Shown piece after piece: positions 8,653 to 19,255 of a DNA stretch of 64,000 nt. The notes beneath the pieces were generated by a model, which was not told the origin of the DNA, did no database searches, and worked only from the letters and a program-made list of their open reading frames with translations. The stretch comes from Nevskiaceae bacterium (GTDB lineage Bacteria > Pseudomonadota > Gammaproteobacteria > Nevskiales > Nevskiaceae): the NCBI GenBank assembly GCA_008012115.1, contig SSEB01000015.1, positions 29,157 to 93,156 on the forward strand, in the 5' to 3' direction. Both the position numbers and the translations under genes were made by a program. Every line of letters begins with the position of its first letter. Position 1 is the first letter of the stretch.

Positions 8653-8708
8653 TTATCCGCTCGTCAAACGAGCCTCCAGGAAATCGACAGCCTGGATGGC
8701 CCTTTTGT

Positions 8709-11306
8709 TCACGCGGCCTTGTTCGACGCTAGGAAGTCCTGCGCAAAACGCTGCAGCACGCCGCCGGCCTGGTAGATCGACACTTCCTCGTCGGAGTCGA
8801 GGCGGCAGGTGACGGGAACGTCGACGCGTTCACCGTTCCTGCGATGGATCACCAGGGTCAGCGTGGCGCGCGGCGCCAGCTTGCCGGCCACATCGAAGGT
8901 TTCGGTGCCGTCGATGCCCAGGGTCAGGCGCGTGGTGCCCGGCTTGAACTCCAGCGGCAGCACGCCCATGCCGATCAGATTGGTGCGGTGGATGCGCTCG
9001 AAGCCTTCGGCGACGATGGCTTCCACGCCGGCAAGGCGCACGCCTTTCGCCGCCCAGTCGCGCGAGGAACCTTGGCCGTAGTCGGCACCGGCAATGATGA
9101 TCAGCGGCTGCTTGCGATCCATGTAGGTCTCGATCGCTTCCCACATGCGCATGACCTTGCCGTCCGGCTCGACGCGGGCCAGCGAGCCCTTCTTGACCTT
9201 GCCGTCCACCACCGCCATCTCGTTGACCAGCTGCGGGTTGGCGAAGGTGGCGCGCTGCGCGGTGAGGTGGTCGCCGCGGTGCGTGGCGTAGCTGTTGAAG
9301 TCCTCTTCCGGCAGGCCCATCTTGTGCAGGTACTCGCCGGCGGCGCTGTCCATCAGGATCGCGTTGGACGGCGACAGGTGATCGGTGGTGATGTTGTCCG
9401 GCAGCACGGCCAGCGGGCGCAGCCCTTTGAGCGTGCGTTCGCCGGCCAGGGCGCCTTCCCAGTACGGCGGGCGACGGATGTAGGTGCTCTGCGGGCGCCA
9501 GTCGTAGAGCGGCTTGATGCTCTTGTCCTCGACGATCTTGAAGTTGAACATCGGCTCGTAGACCTTGCGGAAGTGTTCCGGCTTCACGCTCTGGGCGACG
9601 ATGGCGTCGATCTCGGCGTCGGTCGGCCAGATATCCTTCAGGCGCACTTCCTTGCCATCCTTGTCCTTGCCCAGCACGTCCTTCTCGATGTCGAAGCGCA
9701 CGGTGCCGGCGATGGCGTAGGCCACGACCAGCGGCGGGGAGGCGAGGAAGGCCTGCTTCGCATACGGATGAATACGGCCGTCGAAATTGCGATTGCCCGA
9801 CAGCACGGCGGTCGCGTACAGGTCGCGGTCGATGATCTCCTGCTGGATCTTCGGATCGAGCGCGCCGGACATGCCGTTGCAGGTGGTGCAGGCGAAGGCG
9901 ACGATGCCGAAGCCGAGCTGCTCCAGTTCCGGCAGCAGCTTGGCTTCTTCCAGATAAAGCTGCACGGCCTTGGAACCGGGCGCCAGCGAGGACTTCACCC
10001 AGGGTTTGCGGGTGAGGCCACGCGCGTTGGCGTTGCGTGCCAGCAGACCGGCGGCGATGACGTTGCGCGGATTGCTGGTGTTGGTGCAGGACGTGATCGC
10101 GGCGATGATGACCGCGCCATCCGGCATCTTGCCGTCGGCGGGCAGCTCCCAAGGGGCCGCGATGCCGCGTTCGGCCAGTGCCGAGGTCGGCAGACGCTTG
10201 TGCGGGTTCGACGGGCCGGCCATGTTGCGCACGACGGTGGAGAGATCGAAGCGCAGCGTGCGCCCGTACTCGGCGGTCTGCAGCGCATCGGCCCACAGGC
10301 CGGTGTGCTTGGCGTAGGTTTCGACCAGCTTCACCTGCGCGTCGTCGCGGCCGGTGAGCTTGAGGTAGTCGATGGTGTTCTGGTCGATGAAGAACATCGC
10401 CGCCGTCGCGCCGTACTCCGGCGCCATGTTGGAGATGGTGGCGCGGTCGCCCAGCGTCAGCGCCGCAGCGCCTTCGCCGCGGAATTCCAGATACGCGCCG
10501 ACGACTTTTTCCTTGCGCAGGAACTCGGTCAGCGCCAGCACCACGTCGGTGGCGGTGATGCCGGGCTGCGGTTTGCCGCTGAGCTCGACGCCGACGATGT
10601 CGGGCAGGCGCATCCACGAGGCGCGGCCGAGCATCACGTTCTCGGCCTCGAGGCCGCCGACGCCGACGGCGATTACGCCCAGCGCATCGACGTGCGGCGT
10701 GTGGCTGTCGGTGCCGACACAGGTGTCGGGGAAGGCGACGCCGTTCTGCACGTAGATCACCGGCGACATCCGCTCCAGGTTGATCTGGTGCATGATGCCG
10801 TTGCCGGCGGGAATCACGTCGACATTGTTGAACGCTTTCTTGGTCCAGTCGATGAAGTGGAAGCGGTCTTCGTTGCGACGGTCTTCGATGGCGCGGTTCT
10901 TCGCGAACGCGTCCTTGTCGAAGCCCGGCGCTTCCACCGCCAGCGAGTGATCGACGATCAGCTGCACCGGCACCACTGGGTTGACCTTAGCGGGATCGCC
11001 GCCCTGGTCGGCGATGGCGTCGCGCAGGCCGGCGAGGTCCACCAGGGCGGTCTGGCCGAGGATGTCGTGACACACCACGCGCGCCGGGAACCAGGGGAAA
11101 TCCAGGTCGCGCTTGCGCTCGATCAACTGCGACAGGTAGGCGTTGATCTTCTGCGGCTCGCCGCGGCGCACGATGTTCTCGGCGTGGACGCGGGCGGTGT
11201 AGGGCAGCTTGTCCCAGGCGCCGGGACGGATCGCGTCGACGGCCTCGCGCGCGTCGAAATAATCGAGCTTGGTGCCGGGCAGGTTTTTGCGGTGTGCGGT
11301 GTTCAT
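8709..11306 (-). CDS. acnD: AcnD, Fe/S-dependent 2-methylisocitrate dehydratase
   Basis: An 865-aa aconitase-superfamily enzyme, the usual AcnD length. Visible motifs are the cluster-ligand segments SCTNTSNP and ACTTCNGMSG, and the C-terminal swivel domain ending in AGADYGQGSSRDWAAKGVRLAGVEAIVAEGFERIHR-type sequence with LIGMGVLPLEF. AcnD dehydrates 2-methylcitrate to 2-methylaconitate and needs PrpF for productive isomerisation. Gene order prpB-prpC-acnD supports AcnD rather than housekeeping AcnA. It starts 10 nt after the prpC stop, so both are on one transcript. Confidence 0.95.
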   Translation of the reverse strand: MNTAHRKNLPGTKLDYFDAREAVDAIRPGAWDKLPYTARVHAENIVRRGEPQKINAYLSQLIERKRDLDFPWFPARVVCHDILGQTALVDLAGLRDAIADQGGDPAKVNPVVPVQLIVDHSLAVEAPGFDKDAFAKNRAIEDRRNEDRFHFIDWTKKAFNNVDVIPAGNGIMHQINLERMSPVIYVQNGVAFPDTCVGTDSHTPHVDALGVIAVGVGGLEAENVMLGRASWMRLPDIVGVELSGKPQPGITATDVVLALTEFLRKEKVVGAYLEFRGEGAAALTLGDRATISNMAPEYGATAAMFFIDQNTIDYLKLTGRDDAQVKLVETYAKHTGLWADALQTAEYGRTLRFDLSTVVRNMAGPSNPHKRLPTSALAERGIAAPWELPADGKMPDGAVIIAAITSCTNTSNPRNVIAAGLLARNANARGLTRKPWVKSSLAPGSKAVQLYLEEAKLLPELEQLGFGIVAFACTTCNGMSGALDPKIQQEIIDRDLYATAVLSGNRNFDGRIHPYAKQAFLASPPLVVAYAIAGTVRFDIEKDVLGKDKDGKEVRLKDIWPTDAEIDAIVAQSVKPEHFRKVYEPMFNFKIVEDKSIKPLYDWRPQSTYIRRPPYWEGALAGERTLKGLRPLAVLPDNITTDHLSPSNAILMDSAAGEYLHKMGLPEEDFNSYATHRGDHLTAQRATFANPQLVNEMAVVDGKVKKGSLARVEPDGKVMRMWEAIETYMDRKQPLIIIAGADYGQGSSRDWAAKGVRLAGVEAIVAEGFERIHRTNLIGMGVLPLEFKPGTTRLTLGIDGTETFDVAGKLAPRATLTLVIHRRNGERVDVPVTCRLDSDEEVSIYQAGGVLQRFAQDFLASNKAA

Positions 11307-11316
11307 ACGTGTTTCT

Positions 11317-12474
11317 TTACTTGCGGTCCTTGAGCGGGACGAACTTCAGGTCTTCCGGCCCGGTGTAGTTGGCTGACGGGCGGATGATCTTGCCGTCGAT
11401 GCGCTGCTCGATGATGTGTGCGCTCCAGCCGGAGGTGCGGGCGATCACGAACAGCGGGGTGAACATGTCGGTGGGCACACCCATCATGTGATAGCTGACC
11501 GCGCTGAACCAGTCGAGGTTGGGGAACATCTTCTTGATGTCCCACATCACCGTCTCCAGGCGTTCGGCGATGTCAAACATCTTCGTGTTGCCCTGCTCCT
11601 TGGAGAGCTGGCGCGCCACTTCCTTGATGACCTTGTTGCGCGGATCGCTGATGGTATAAACCGGGTGACCGAAACCGATGACGACTTCCTTCTTTTCGAC
11701 GCGGGCGCGGATATCGGCCTCCGCCTCGTCGGGATTGTCGTAGCGCTTCTGGATCTCGAAGGCGACTTCGTTGGCGCCGCCGTGCTTGGGACCACGCAGG
11801 GCGCCGATGCCGCCGCAGATGGCCGAGTACATGTCGGAGCCGGTGCCGGCGACCACACGCGAGGTGAAGGTTGAGGCGTTGAATTCGTGTTCGGCGTACA
11901 GCACCAGCGAGGTGTGCATGGCCTTGACCCAGCTTGCCGGCGCCGGCTTGCCGTGCAGCAGGTGCAGGAAGTGGCCGCCGATGGAGTCGTCGTCGGTCTC
12001 GACCTCGATGCGCTTGCCGTTGTAAGCGAAGTGGTACCAGTAGAGCAGCATGGAGCCGAGCGAGGCCATCAGCTTGTCGGCGATGTCGCGTGCGCCCGGG
12101 TGGTTGTGGTCGTCCTTCTCCGGCTTGACGCAGCCCAGCACCGAGACGCCGGTACGCATCACGTCCATCGGGTGCGAGGACGGCGGCAACTGTTCCAGCG
12201 CGGCCTTCACGGCGGCCGGCAGGCCGCGCAGCGACTTCAGCTTGGCCTTGTATGCGGCCAGTTCGGCGATGGTCGGCAGCTTGCCGTGCACCAGCAGGTG
12301 CGCGATCTCCTCGAACTCGCACTGTGCGGCAACGTCGAGAATGTCGTAGCCGCGGTAGTGCAAGTCATTGCCGGAACGGCCGACGGTGCACAGCGCAGTG
12401 TTGCCGGCGGCAGTGCCGCTCAGCGCAACGGACTTCTTCGGCTTGAAACCGGGCGTGGGGGTCGCTTCGCTCAT
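11317..12474 (-). CDS. prpC: 2-methylcitrate synthase
   Basis: A 385-aa citrate-synthase-family protein that condenses propionyl-CoA and oxaloacetate. Catalytic-type segments are [35 protein letters not shown], and [19 protein letters not shown]. The start [20 protein letters not shown] is preceded by GGAGAAAAAG; the longer frame reads through the upstream repeat pair and is rejected. It follows prpB with a 94-nt gap that contains two REP-like palindromes, and precedes acnD by 10 nt. Confidence 0.95.
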   Translation of the reverse strand: MSEATPTPGFKPKKSVALSGTAAGNTALCTVGRSGNDLHYRGYDILDVAAQCEFEEIAHLLVHGKLPTIAELAAYKAKLKSLRGLPAAVKAALEQLPPSSHPMDVMRTGVSVLGCVKPEKDDHNHPGARDIADKLMASLGSMLLYWYHFAYNGKRIEVETDDDSIGGHFLHLLHGKPAPASWVKAMHTSLVLYAEHEFNASTFTSRVVAGTGSDMYSAICGGIGALRGPKHGGANEVAFEIQKRYDNPDEAEADIRARVEKKEVVIGFGHPVYTISDPRNKVIKEVARQLSKEQGNTKMFDIAERLETVMWDIKKMFPNLDWFSAVSYHMMGVPTDMFTPLFVIARTSGWSAHIIEQRIDGKIIRPSANYTGPEDLKFVPLKDRK

Positions 12475-12493
12475 CTTTTTCTCCGTTTTGTCT

Positions 12494-12568
12494 GTCATTC
12501 CCGCGCAGGCGGGAATCCAGTGTTGCTTCAAAGTCTAGAACTGGGTCCCCGCCTCTGCGGGGATGGAC
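12494..12568. repeat. Paired REP-like palindromes between prpB and prpC
   Basis: Two GC-rich hairpins lie head-to-head: 12494-12521 (GTCATTCCCGCGCAGGCGGG...) and 12540-12568, whose complement has the same plan (GTCCATCCCCGCAGAGGCGG...). A short AT-richer linker separates them. This pattern resembles the widespread intergenic palindromes with a CATTCCCGC...GCGGGAATCCAG body seen in many proteobacteria. In this transcript it could stabilise prpB mRNA or tune prpC expression. Confidence 0.7.
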
Positions 12569-13471
12569 TCACTTTTTGCCTTTCGCAAAAAGCGAATCCA
12601 GCTTGCTTTCGAAGGCGTGATAGCCGATGCGGTCGTAGAGCTCGACGCGCGTCTGCATCAAGTCGATCACGTCCTTCTGGTGGCCGTTGTTGCGGATCGA
12701 GGTGTAGACCGCTTCGGCGGCCTTGTTGGCGGCGCGGAACGCCGACAGCGGGTAGAGTTGGATGCCGACGCCGACCGACGCGAGTTCATCACGCGTGAAC
12801 AGCGGCGTGGCGCCGAACTCGGTGATGTTGGCCAGCACCGGCACCTTCACCGCGTCGACGAACTTCTTGTACGTCGGCAGATCGTAGGCGGCTTCGGCGA
12901 AGATGCCGTCGGCGCCGGCCTCGACGCAGGCAACGGCGCGTTCGATGGCCTTGTCCACGCCTTCGGCCTGGATGGCGTCGGTGCGGGCGATCAGGAAGAA
13001 GTCGGGATCGGTCTTGGCGTCGGCGGCGGCTTTCACGCGATCCACCATCTCACCCTGCGTGACGATCTCCTTGCCCGGGCGATGGCCGCAACGCTTGGCG
13101 CCGACCTGGTCCTCGATGTGGCAGGCGGCGGCGCCGGCCTTGATCAGCGACTTGATCGTGCGCTCGATGTTGAAGGCGCTGGGGCCGAAGCCAGTATCGA
13201 TGTCCACCAGCAGGGGCAGATCGCAGACGTCGGTGATGCGGCGCGTGTCGGTGAGTACGTCGTCCATGGTGTTGATGCCGAGGTCCGGCAGGCCCAGCGA
13301 GCCGGCGGCGACGCCACCGCCCGAGAGATAAATGGCTTTGAAGCCCGCACGCTTGGCGAGCAGCGCATGGTTGGCGTTGATGGCGCCGATGACCTGCAGG
13401 GGTTTTTCGGCGGCGAGGGCGGCGCGGAAACGGGCGCCGGCGGAGCGTGAAAGAGCGGAATTGGCAGTCAT
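12569..13471 (-). CDS. prpB: Methylisocitrate lyase
   Basis: A 300-aa protein of the isocitrate lyase/PEP mutase superfamily. It cleaves 2-methylisocitrate to pyruvate and succinate. The active-site loop is [18 protein letters not shown] (KRCGH), and the substrate site [16 protein letters not shown] matches the family. The start [19 protein letters not shown] at 13471 is chosen for family length; the frame stays open upstream without homology. It is the first gene of the minus-strand prp operon, about 26 nt downstream of the transcription start predicted from the candidate sigma-54 promoter. Confidence 0.95.
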   Translation of the reverse strand: MTANSALSRSAGARFRAALAAEKPLQVIGAINANHALLAKRAGFKAIYLSGGGVAAGSLGLPDLGINTMDDVLTDTRRITDVCDLPLLVDIDTGFGPSAFNIERTIKSLIKAGAAACHIEDQVGAKRCGHRPGKEIVTQGEMVDRVKAAADAKTDPDFFLIARTDAIQAEGVDKAIERAVACVEAGADGIFAEAAYDLPTYKKFVDAVKVPVLANITEFGATPLFTRDELASVGVGIQLYPLSAFRAANKAAEAVYTSIRNNGHQKDVIDLMQTRVELYDRIGYHAFESKLDSLFAKGKK

Positions 13472-13507
13472 GGCGGGTCTCTGGCGGTAACGTCTGCGAC
13501 TGGGAAA

Positions 13508-13522
13508 CCAAGTTGCGTGCCA
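13508..13522 (-). promoter_or_regulatory. Candidate sigma-54 promoter of the prp operon
   Basis: On the minus strand this reads TGGCACGCAACTTGG, matching the -24 element TGGCACG and a -12 element TTGG (consensus TTGC) with correct 12-bp GG-to-G(C) spacing. The implied start is near 13497, about 26 nt before the prpB ATG. The PrpR encoded next door has a sigma-54-activator AAA+ domain, which supports the call. Confidence 0.65.
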
Positions 13523-13657
13523 AGCACAACGCGGGCGCTGACATTGCGCGATGCGAGGGGCCGCGTCAACCGCGGAACCGCAGGAAAGACCGTGGCTTGG
13601 CGCGTGCCCGGCAGTCGCCGGCGGGCATTGCGGCCGTGCTCGCAATGATGCCTGATC

Positions 13658-13692
13658 TGTTTCATAATGTTTCACAAATGAAACGTGAAACA
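13658..13692. promoter_or_regulatory. Nested TGTTTCA/TGAAACA operator, probable PrpR site
   Basis: Two direct TGTTTCA half-sites (13658-13664, 13669-13675) are followed by two inverted partners (TGAAACG at 13679-13685, TGAAACA at 13686-13692), forming nested dyads. The block is about 140 bp upstream of the candidate sigma-54 promoter of prpB and 12 nt upstream of the prpR start. It is placed to be an upstream activating sequence for the operon and an autoregulatory operator for prpR. It is also a rare AT-rich stretch outside the 110-bp elements. Confidence 0.65.
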
Positions 13693-13703
13693 ATCTCTGC
13701 AAC

Positions 13704-15317
<1,614 letters not shown>

Positions 15318-15425
15318 ACCCGCTGGCTTGGCGGCACAGTCGGCCTGTGTGCAGCGGCGGATGGAGGGTCGACAGCCACGGTGGCGCTTGCGTATCGTGC
15401 GCGGCTGTTGCGCCGTGAACGCCCC

Positions 15426-16391
15426 ATGACCCGACCGAGATTCCTGCCCGACAACTTCACCTTGGCCCTGCTCGCGGTGGTGGCGCTGGCCAGCGTGCTG
15501 CCCTGTCGCGGCGCGGTGGCGGCCGCCTTCGACCAGGTGACCAACGTGGCGGTGGCGCTGCTGTTCTTCCTGCATGGCGCCAAGCTGTCGCGCGAGGCGA
15601 TCATCAGCGGGCTCACGCACTGGCGCCTGCATGCGGTGGTGCTGCTGAGCACGTTCGCCTTGTTCCCGCTGCTGGGGCTGATGCTCAAGCCGGCGCTGCT
15701 GCCGCTGCTGACGCCGGACCTTTATCTGGGCGTGCTGTTCCTGTGCACGCTGCCATCGACGGTGCAGTCGTCGATCGCCTTCACCTCGATGGCGCGCGGC
15801 AACGTCGCCGCGGCCGTGTGCAGCGCCTCCGCATCGAGCCTGCTCGGCATCTTCCTGACGCCGGTGCTGGTCGGGCTGCTGGTGACACCGCAGTCGGGAG
15901 CGGGGGTATCGCTGGACGCCTTCCTCAAGATCGTGGAGCAGCTGCTGCTGCCCTTCGTGCTGGGACAACTGCTGCGGCCTTGGATCGGCGGCTGGATCGT
16001 GCGCCACCCGGCCGTGCTGCGGCCGGTGGACCAGGGCTCGATCCTGATGGTGGTCTATGCCGCCTTCAGCCAGGCGGTGGTCGAGGGCATCTGGCAGCGC
16101 GTGCCGCCGTCGGCGCTGCTGGCCCTGATCGCGGTCAGCCTGCTGCTGCTCGGCCTCGTGCTGTTGGGCACCTGGCAGGCCAGCCGGCGGCTGGGGTTCG
16201 TGAAGGAGGACGAGATCACCATCGTCTTCTGCGGCTCCAAGAAAAGCCTGGCCAGCGGCGTGCCGATCGCCCGCGTGCTGTTTCCGCCACAGGCCATCGG
16301 CTTGATGATTCTGCCGCTGATGCTGTTTCACCAGATCCAGCTGATGGTCTGTGCCGTGATTGCGCAGCGCTACGCTGCGCGGCCGCGCTGA
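15426..16391 (+). CDS. Bile acid:sodium symporter-family (SBF-like) transporter
   Basis: A 321-aa protein, hydrophobic throughout, with about 9-10 predicted membrane helices. Family marks are NVAVALLFFLHGAKLSRE near residue 40, CTLPSTVQSSIAFTSMARGN near residue 105, and FCGSKKSLASGVPIARVLFP near the C-terminus, all typical of the SBF-like (YfeH/P7) branch of BASS transporters. The start MTRPRFLPDNFTLALL is preferred; an ATG 15 codons upstream is possible. The solute is unknown. The gene is separated from the exopolysaccharide genes by a 110-bp element starting 28 nt after its stop. Confidence 0.88.
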   Translation: MTRPRFLPDNFTLALLAVVALASVLPCRGAVAAAFDQVTNVAVALLFFLHGAKLSREAIISGLTHWRLHAVVLLSTFALFPLLGLMLKPALLPLLTPDLYLGVLFLCTLPSTVQSSIAFTSMARGNVAAAVCSASASSLLGIFLTPVLVGLLVTPQSGAGVSLDAFLKIVEQLLLPFVLGQLLRPWIGGWIVRHPAVLRPVDQGSILMVVYAAFSQAVVEGIWQRVPPSALLALIAVSLLLLGLVLLGTWQASRRLGFVKEDEITIVFCGSKKSLASGVPIARVLFPPQAIGLMILPLMLFHQIQLMVCAVIAQRYAARPR

Positions 16392-16419
16392 TCATCGGCG
16401 CAACGCGTGTTTTGGAAGC

Positions 16420-16529
16420 CACCCGCTGGGGCGGCAGTCCCTGGGGAAATTGTTAAAAATAATAAAATTATTTTTAAATCGATTGATAAATAATAACGCC
16501 CTGGCGGCCGCCAAGGACAAGAGCGGGTG
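16420..16529. repeat. 110-bp AT-core element, copy 2
   Basis: Left repeat CACCCGCT 16420-16427, arm 24 bp, A+T core 16452-16497 (starts GTTA, ends TAAC), arm 24 bp, right repeat AGCGGGTG 16522-16529. The left arm contains CCCTGGGGAAA, shared with copies 1, 4 (right arm) and 5. The terminal repeat extends to 9 bp (CCACCCGCT/AGCGGGTGG). It lies 28 bp after the transporter stop and upstream of the first exopolysaccharide gene, acyltransferase. The core dyad is weaker (10 of 17). Confidence 0.88.
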
Positions 16530-16728
16530 GCGTGCCGCAAGGCGTCGCGACGCGTCGTTTGACGCAGCGATGACGCAGCGCCAGGGGGGCGGTAGGCAAA
16601 ATACGTGAGGCGACGTAGGAAAACGTCGGCAGGGCCGCATCCTGGGCATGCCGATGGCACAATGGTCGCCATATTCGAACGGACCAATACGAAAGTCCGT
16701 CGCCGCAGATTCCGGGAGCCGACTCGAC

Positions 16729-17910
16729 GTGCAGGGTGAAAAGCAGGATTACGTCGCTTTGACGACGCTCAGAGCGATTGGTGCACTGTGCGTGGTGGAG
16801 CATCATGCGTGGTACTACGTGTATCCCGCCTGGTCGATGAACTGGTTTTTCGCAGGCGTGCAGTACTGGCCCGATTATTTCTTCGTCCTCAGCGGCTTCA
16901 TCCTCACGCATGTCTATGGCCAGAGCCTGCAGAAGGCCAATGGCAACGGCGTCTACAACTACCTCGTCGCCCGCATCGCGCGCGTCTATCCGCTGCACCT
17001 GTTCATGATCGTGGTGCTGTTCGGCTTCGAGCTGTTCCGTCTCTGGGTCTCGCATCACACCACCGCGCAACTGCACCACCCGGTGTTTGCCGAGGGCACC
17101 AGCCTCAAGTATCTGCCGAGCAATCTGCTGCTGATCCAGTCCTGGGGCATTCATCACCTGAATACCTGGAACGATCCGGCCTGGAGCGTAAGCGCCGAGT
17201 TTGCGTGTTACCTGCTGTTCCCTTTCGTCGTGCGCTGGCATGTGCTGGACCAGCACCGCTCGGCGTTGCTGTTCGGTGTCCTCTGCGTTGCCGGCCTGCT
17301 GTGGGTGCAGCTGACGCATCGTACCTTCCACGTCACCTATGACGCGGCGGTACCCAGGGCGTTCTTCTCCTTTGGTCTGGGCTGCCTGATCCGTACCTAC
17401 CTGGTGGCCGTCCAGCACGCCCTGCGGCGGCTGCCGCCGACGTTCTGGCAGTGCCTGGCGATCCTGCTGTGCTGCGTCCTGTTCGCCTGGAAGGGTGCCA
17501 AGGGCATCTACTTCATCCCGGTCTGGGTGCTGCTGATCGCCTCGCTGACCTTTGAAAACACGCCGGTGTCGCGCGCCCTGTCGTGGAAACCCTTCGTGAC
17601 CCTGGGCGACATCTCCTACTCCATCTACCTGATCCACATCGGCCTGCTCTGGGCCTTCCTGCTGGTGCGCGACGTCAGCCCGGATTCCGTGGCCTGGATC
17701 CTGCAACTGCCGCCGCCGGTGACGCTGGCCGGCCTGTTCGCCATCGTCATCGGCCTCTCCTACCTCACCTACCAGCACGTCGAAAACCCCGGCCGCCGCT
17801 TCGTGCGCCAGCACTTCAGCCGCAAGTCGGCAGCGCGGGTTGCCGAGGCTGCCGCGCGCCGGCCTGCTGCCGGTCCGGCGCCGGCGGCGATGGAAGAAGG
17901 CAAGGCCTGA
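16729..17910 (+). CDS. Acyltransferase 3 family membrane protein
   Basis: A 393-aa integral membrane protein with about ten hydrophobic segments. The N-terminal LTTLRAIGALCVVEHHAW matches the conserved Arg-x10-His region of acyltransferase-3 enzymes (OafA/ExoZ type), which put acetyl or other acyl groups on surface polysaccharides. The GTG start at 16729 is preferred because GGGAG precedes it. An ATG at 16648 would add 27 residues without homology, no clear ribosome site, and a small hairpin (16679-16700) inside the coding region. It heads the exopolysaccharide locus. Confidence 0.85.
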   Translation: MQGEKQDYVALTTLRAIGALCVVEHHAWYYVYPAWSMNWFFAGVQYWPDYFFVLSGFILTHVYGQSLQKANGNGVYNYLVARIARVYPLHLFMIVVLFGFELFRLWVSHHTTAQLHHPVFAEGTSLKYLPSNLLLIQSWGIHHLNTWNDPAWSVSAEFACYLLFPFVVRWHVLDQHRSALLFGVLCVAGLLWVQLTHRTFHVTYDAAVPRAFFSFGLGCLIRTYLVAVQHALRRLPPTFWQCLAILLCCVLFAWKGAKGIYFIPVWVLLIASLTFENTPVSRALSWKPFVTLGDISYSIYLIHIGLLWAFLLVRDVSPDSVAWILQLPPPVTLAGLFAIVIGLSYLTYQHVENPGRRFVRQHFSRKSAARVAEAAARRPAAGPAPAAMEEGKA

Positions 17911-17916
17911 GCGGCG

Positions 17917-19227
17917 ATGGCAGTGAGCGCCATGTCCAGCGGTCTGACCCAAACCCTGCAGCGGCTGCTGGCGGGTCGCAATGTGCGGGCGGTGGCCATG
18001 GTGTCGGCGGCGTGGGGCGTGCAGTTCACCTGCGTGGTGCTGGCCTCGGTCATGGTCGCGCGCTACCTCGGCCCCTCGCAGTTCGGATCGATCAACTACG
18101 TCACGGCGCTGATGACCTTTGCCAGCACGGTCGCCAGCTTCGGCATGAGCACGGTGGTGACCCGTGAGCTGGTCAACGGCCGCTACGATCGCGAGGTGAT
18201 CCTGGGCACGGCGGTGGTGACGCGTGCATCGACCGGCTTCGTCGCGATCTGCGTGATGCTGACCTACCTGCACCTGTTCGAGCCCAGCGCCACCGCCGTG
18301 GCGCTGGCCTCGGTGGCGGTGGGCACACTGCTGCTGGAGAGCAGCCTGGTCTTCGACTGCGGCATGCAGGCGCAGCGGGCCTTTGGCTCCTCCAGTTCCG
18401 CCAAGGCGCTGCTGGCCATCGGCAACCTGGCGATGCGGGGCTCGCTGGTGCTGCTCGGTGCGGGACTGGTCAGCTTCATTGCCGTGCAGTACGCCGAGTC
18501 GCTGCTCTACATCCTGGTGTTCGGCTGGATCACGCGCGCCTATTTCAAGGGCATGCCGGCCCGTTATGACTTCCGGCTGGCGCGCACGCTGCTGCTGCAC
18601 GGTGCGCCGATCATGCTGGCGGGCATCGCCACGGCGATCTACCTGCGCATCGACCAGGTGATGATTGCCCATTACCTGGGCACCGACGCGCTGGGGCGCT
18701 ATTCGGCGGGTGTGAAGCTGGCGGAGGTCGCCAGTGCCTTCCCCGGCATCGTCGCCTACGTGCTGTTCCCGTCGATCATCGAGGCACGCAAGACCAGCGA
18801 GGAAAAGGCGGAGCGCGAGGCGATCAAGCTCTACCGGCTGATGTATGTCGCCGGCCTTGGATTCTCGGTGGTGGTGACGGTGATCGGCGACTGGCTGGCG
18901 CAGTTGATGTTCGGCACCGCCTACGAGGGCGCCGGCACGGTGCTGCGCGTCTACGCCTGGTCGACGGTGTTCGTGTTCCTGCATATCGCCAGCCAGGCGC
19001 AGCTCCTGAGCCAGGCCAAGACCACGCATGTCATCGTCGTGCGGACGGTGGTGGGCGCGGTGACGAATATCCTGCTCAACCTCGTGCTGATTCCGCGGAT
19101 GGGCATCGTTGGCGCGGCGTGGGCGACCGTGGTGTCTTACGGCGTGGCGCTGTTTTTTTTCTTCGACCGCCAGTACTCGTGGCCGCCGGTACGCAGCATG
19201 CTGCGGGCTGCGGGCTTGCGGGTGTGA
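17917..19227 (+). CDS. Polysaccharide flippase (Wzx/MATE-like)
   Basis: A 436-aa hydrophobic protein with about 12-14 membrane helices. It has the oligosaccharide-flippase pattern: YLGPSQFGSINYVTALMTFASTVASFGMSTVVTREL near residue 50, and a second-half repeat TDALGRYSAGVKLAEVASAFPGIVAYVLFPSI. It likely moves undecaprenyl-linked repeat units across the inner membrane. It begins 7 nt after the acyltransferase stop, so the genes are co-transcribed. A start at the second Met (MSSGLTQ) is possible. Confidence 0.88.
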   Translation: MAVSAMSSGLTQTLQRLLAGRNVRAVAMVSAAWGVQFTCVVLASVMVARYLGPSQFGSINYVTALMTFASTVASFGMSTVVTRELVNGRYDREVILGTAVVTRASTGFVAICVMLTYLHLFEPSATAVALASVAVGTLLLESSLVFDCGMQAQRAFGSSSSAKALLAIGNLAMRGSLVLLGAGLVSFIAVQYAESLLYILVFGWITRAYFKGMPARYDFRLARTLLLHGAPIMLAGIATAIYLRIDQVMIAHYLGTDALGRYSAGVKLAEVASAFPGIVAYVLFPSIIEARKTSEEKAEREAIKLYRLMYVAGLGFSVVVTVIGDWLAQLMFGTAYEGAGTVLRVYAWSTVFVFLHIASQAQLLSQAKTTHVIVVRTVVGAVTNILLNLVLIPRMGIVGAAWATVVSYGVALFFFFDRQYSWPPVRSMLRAAGLRV

Positions 19228-19255
19228 CGCGGACTTACTTTGAGGTGCAGATCCT

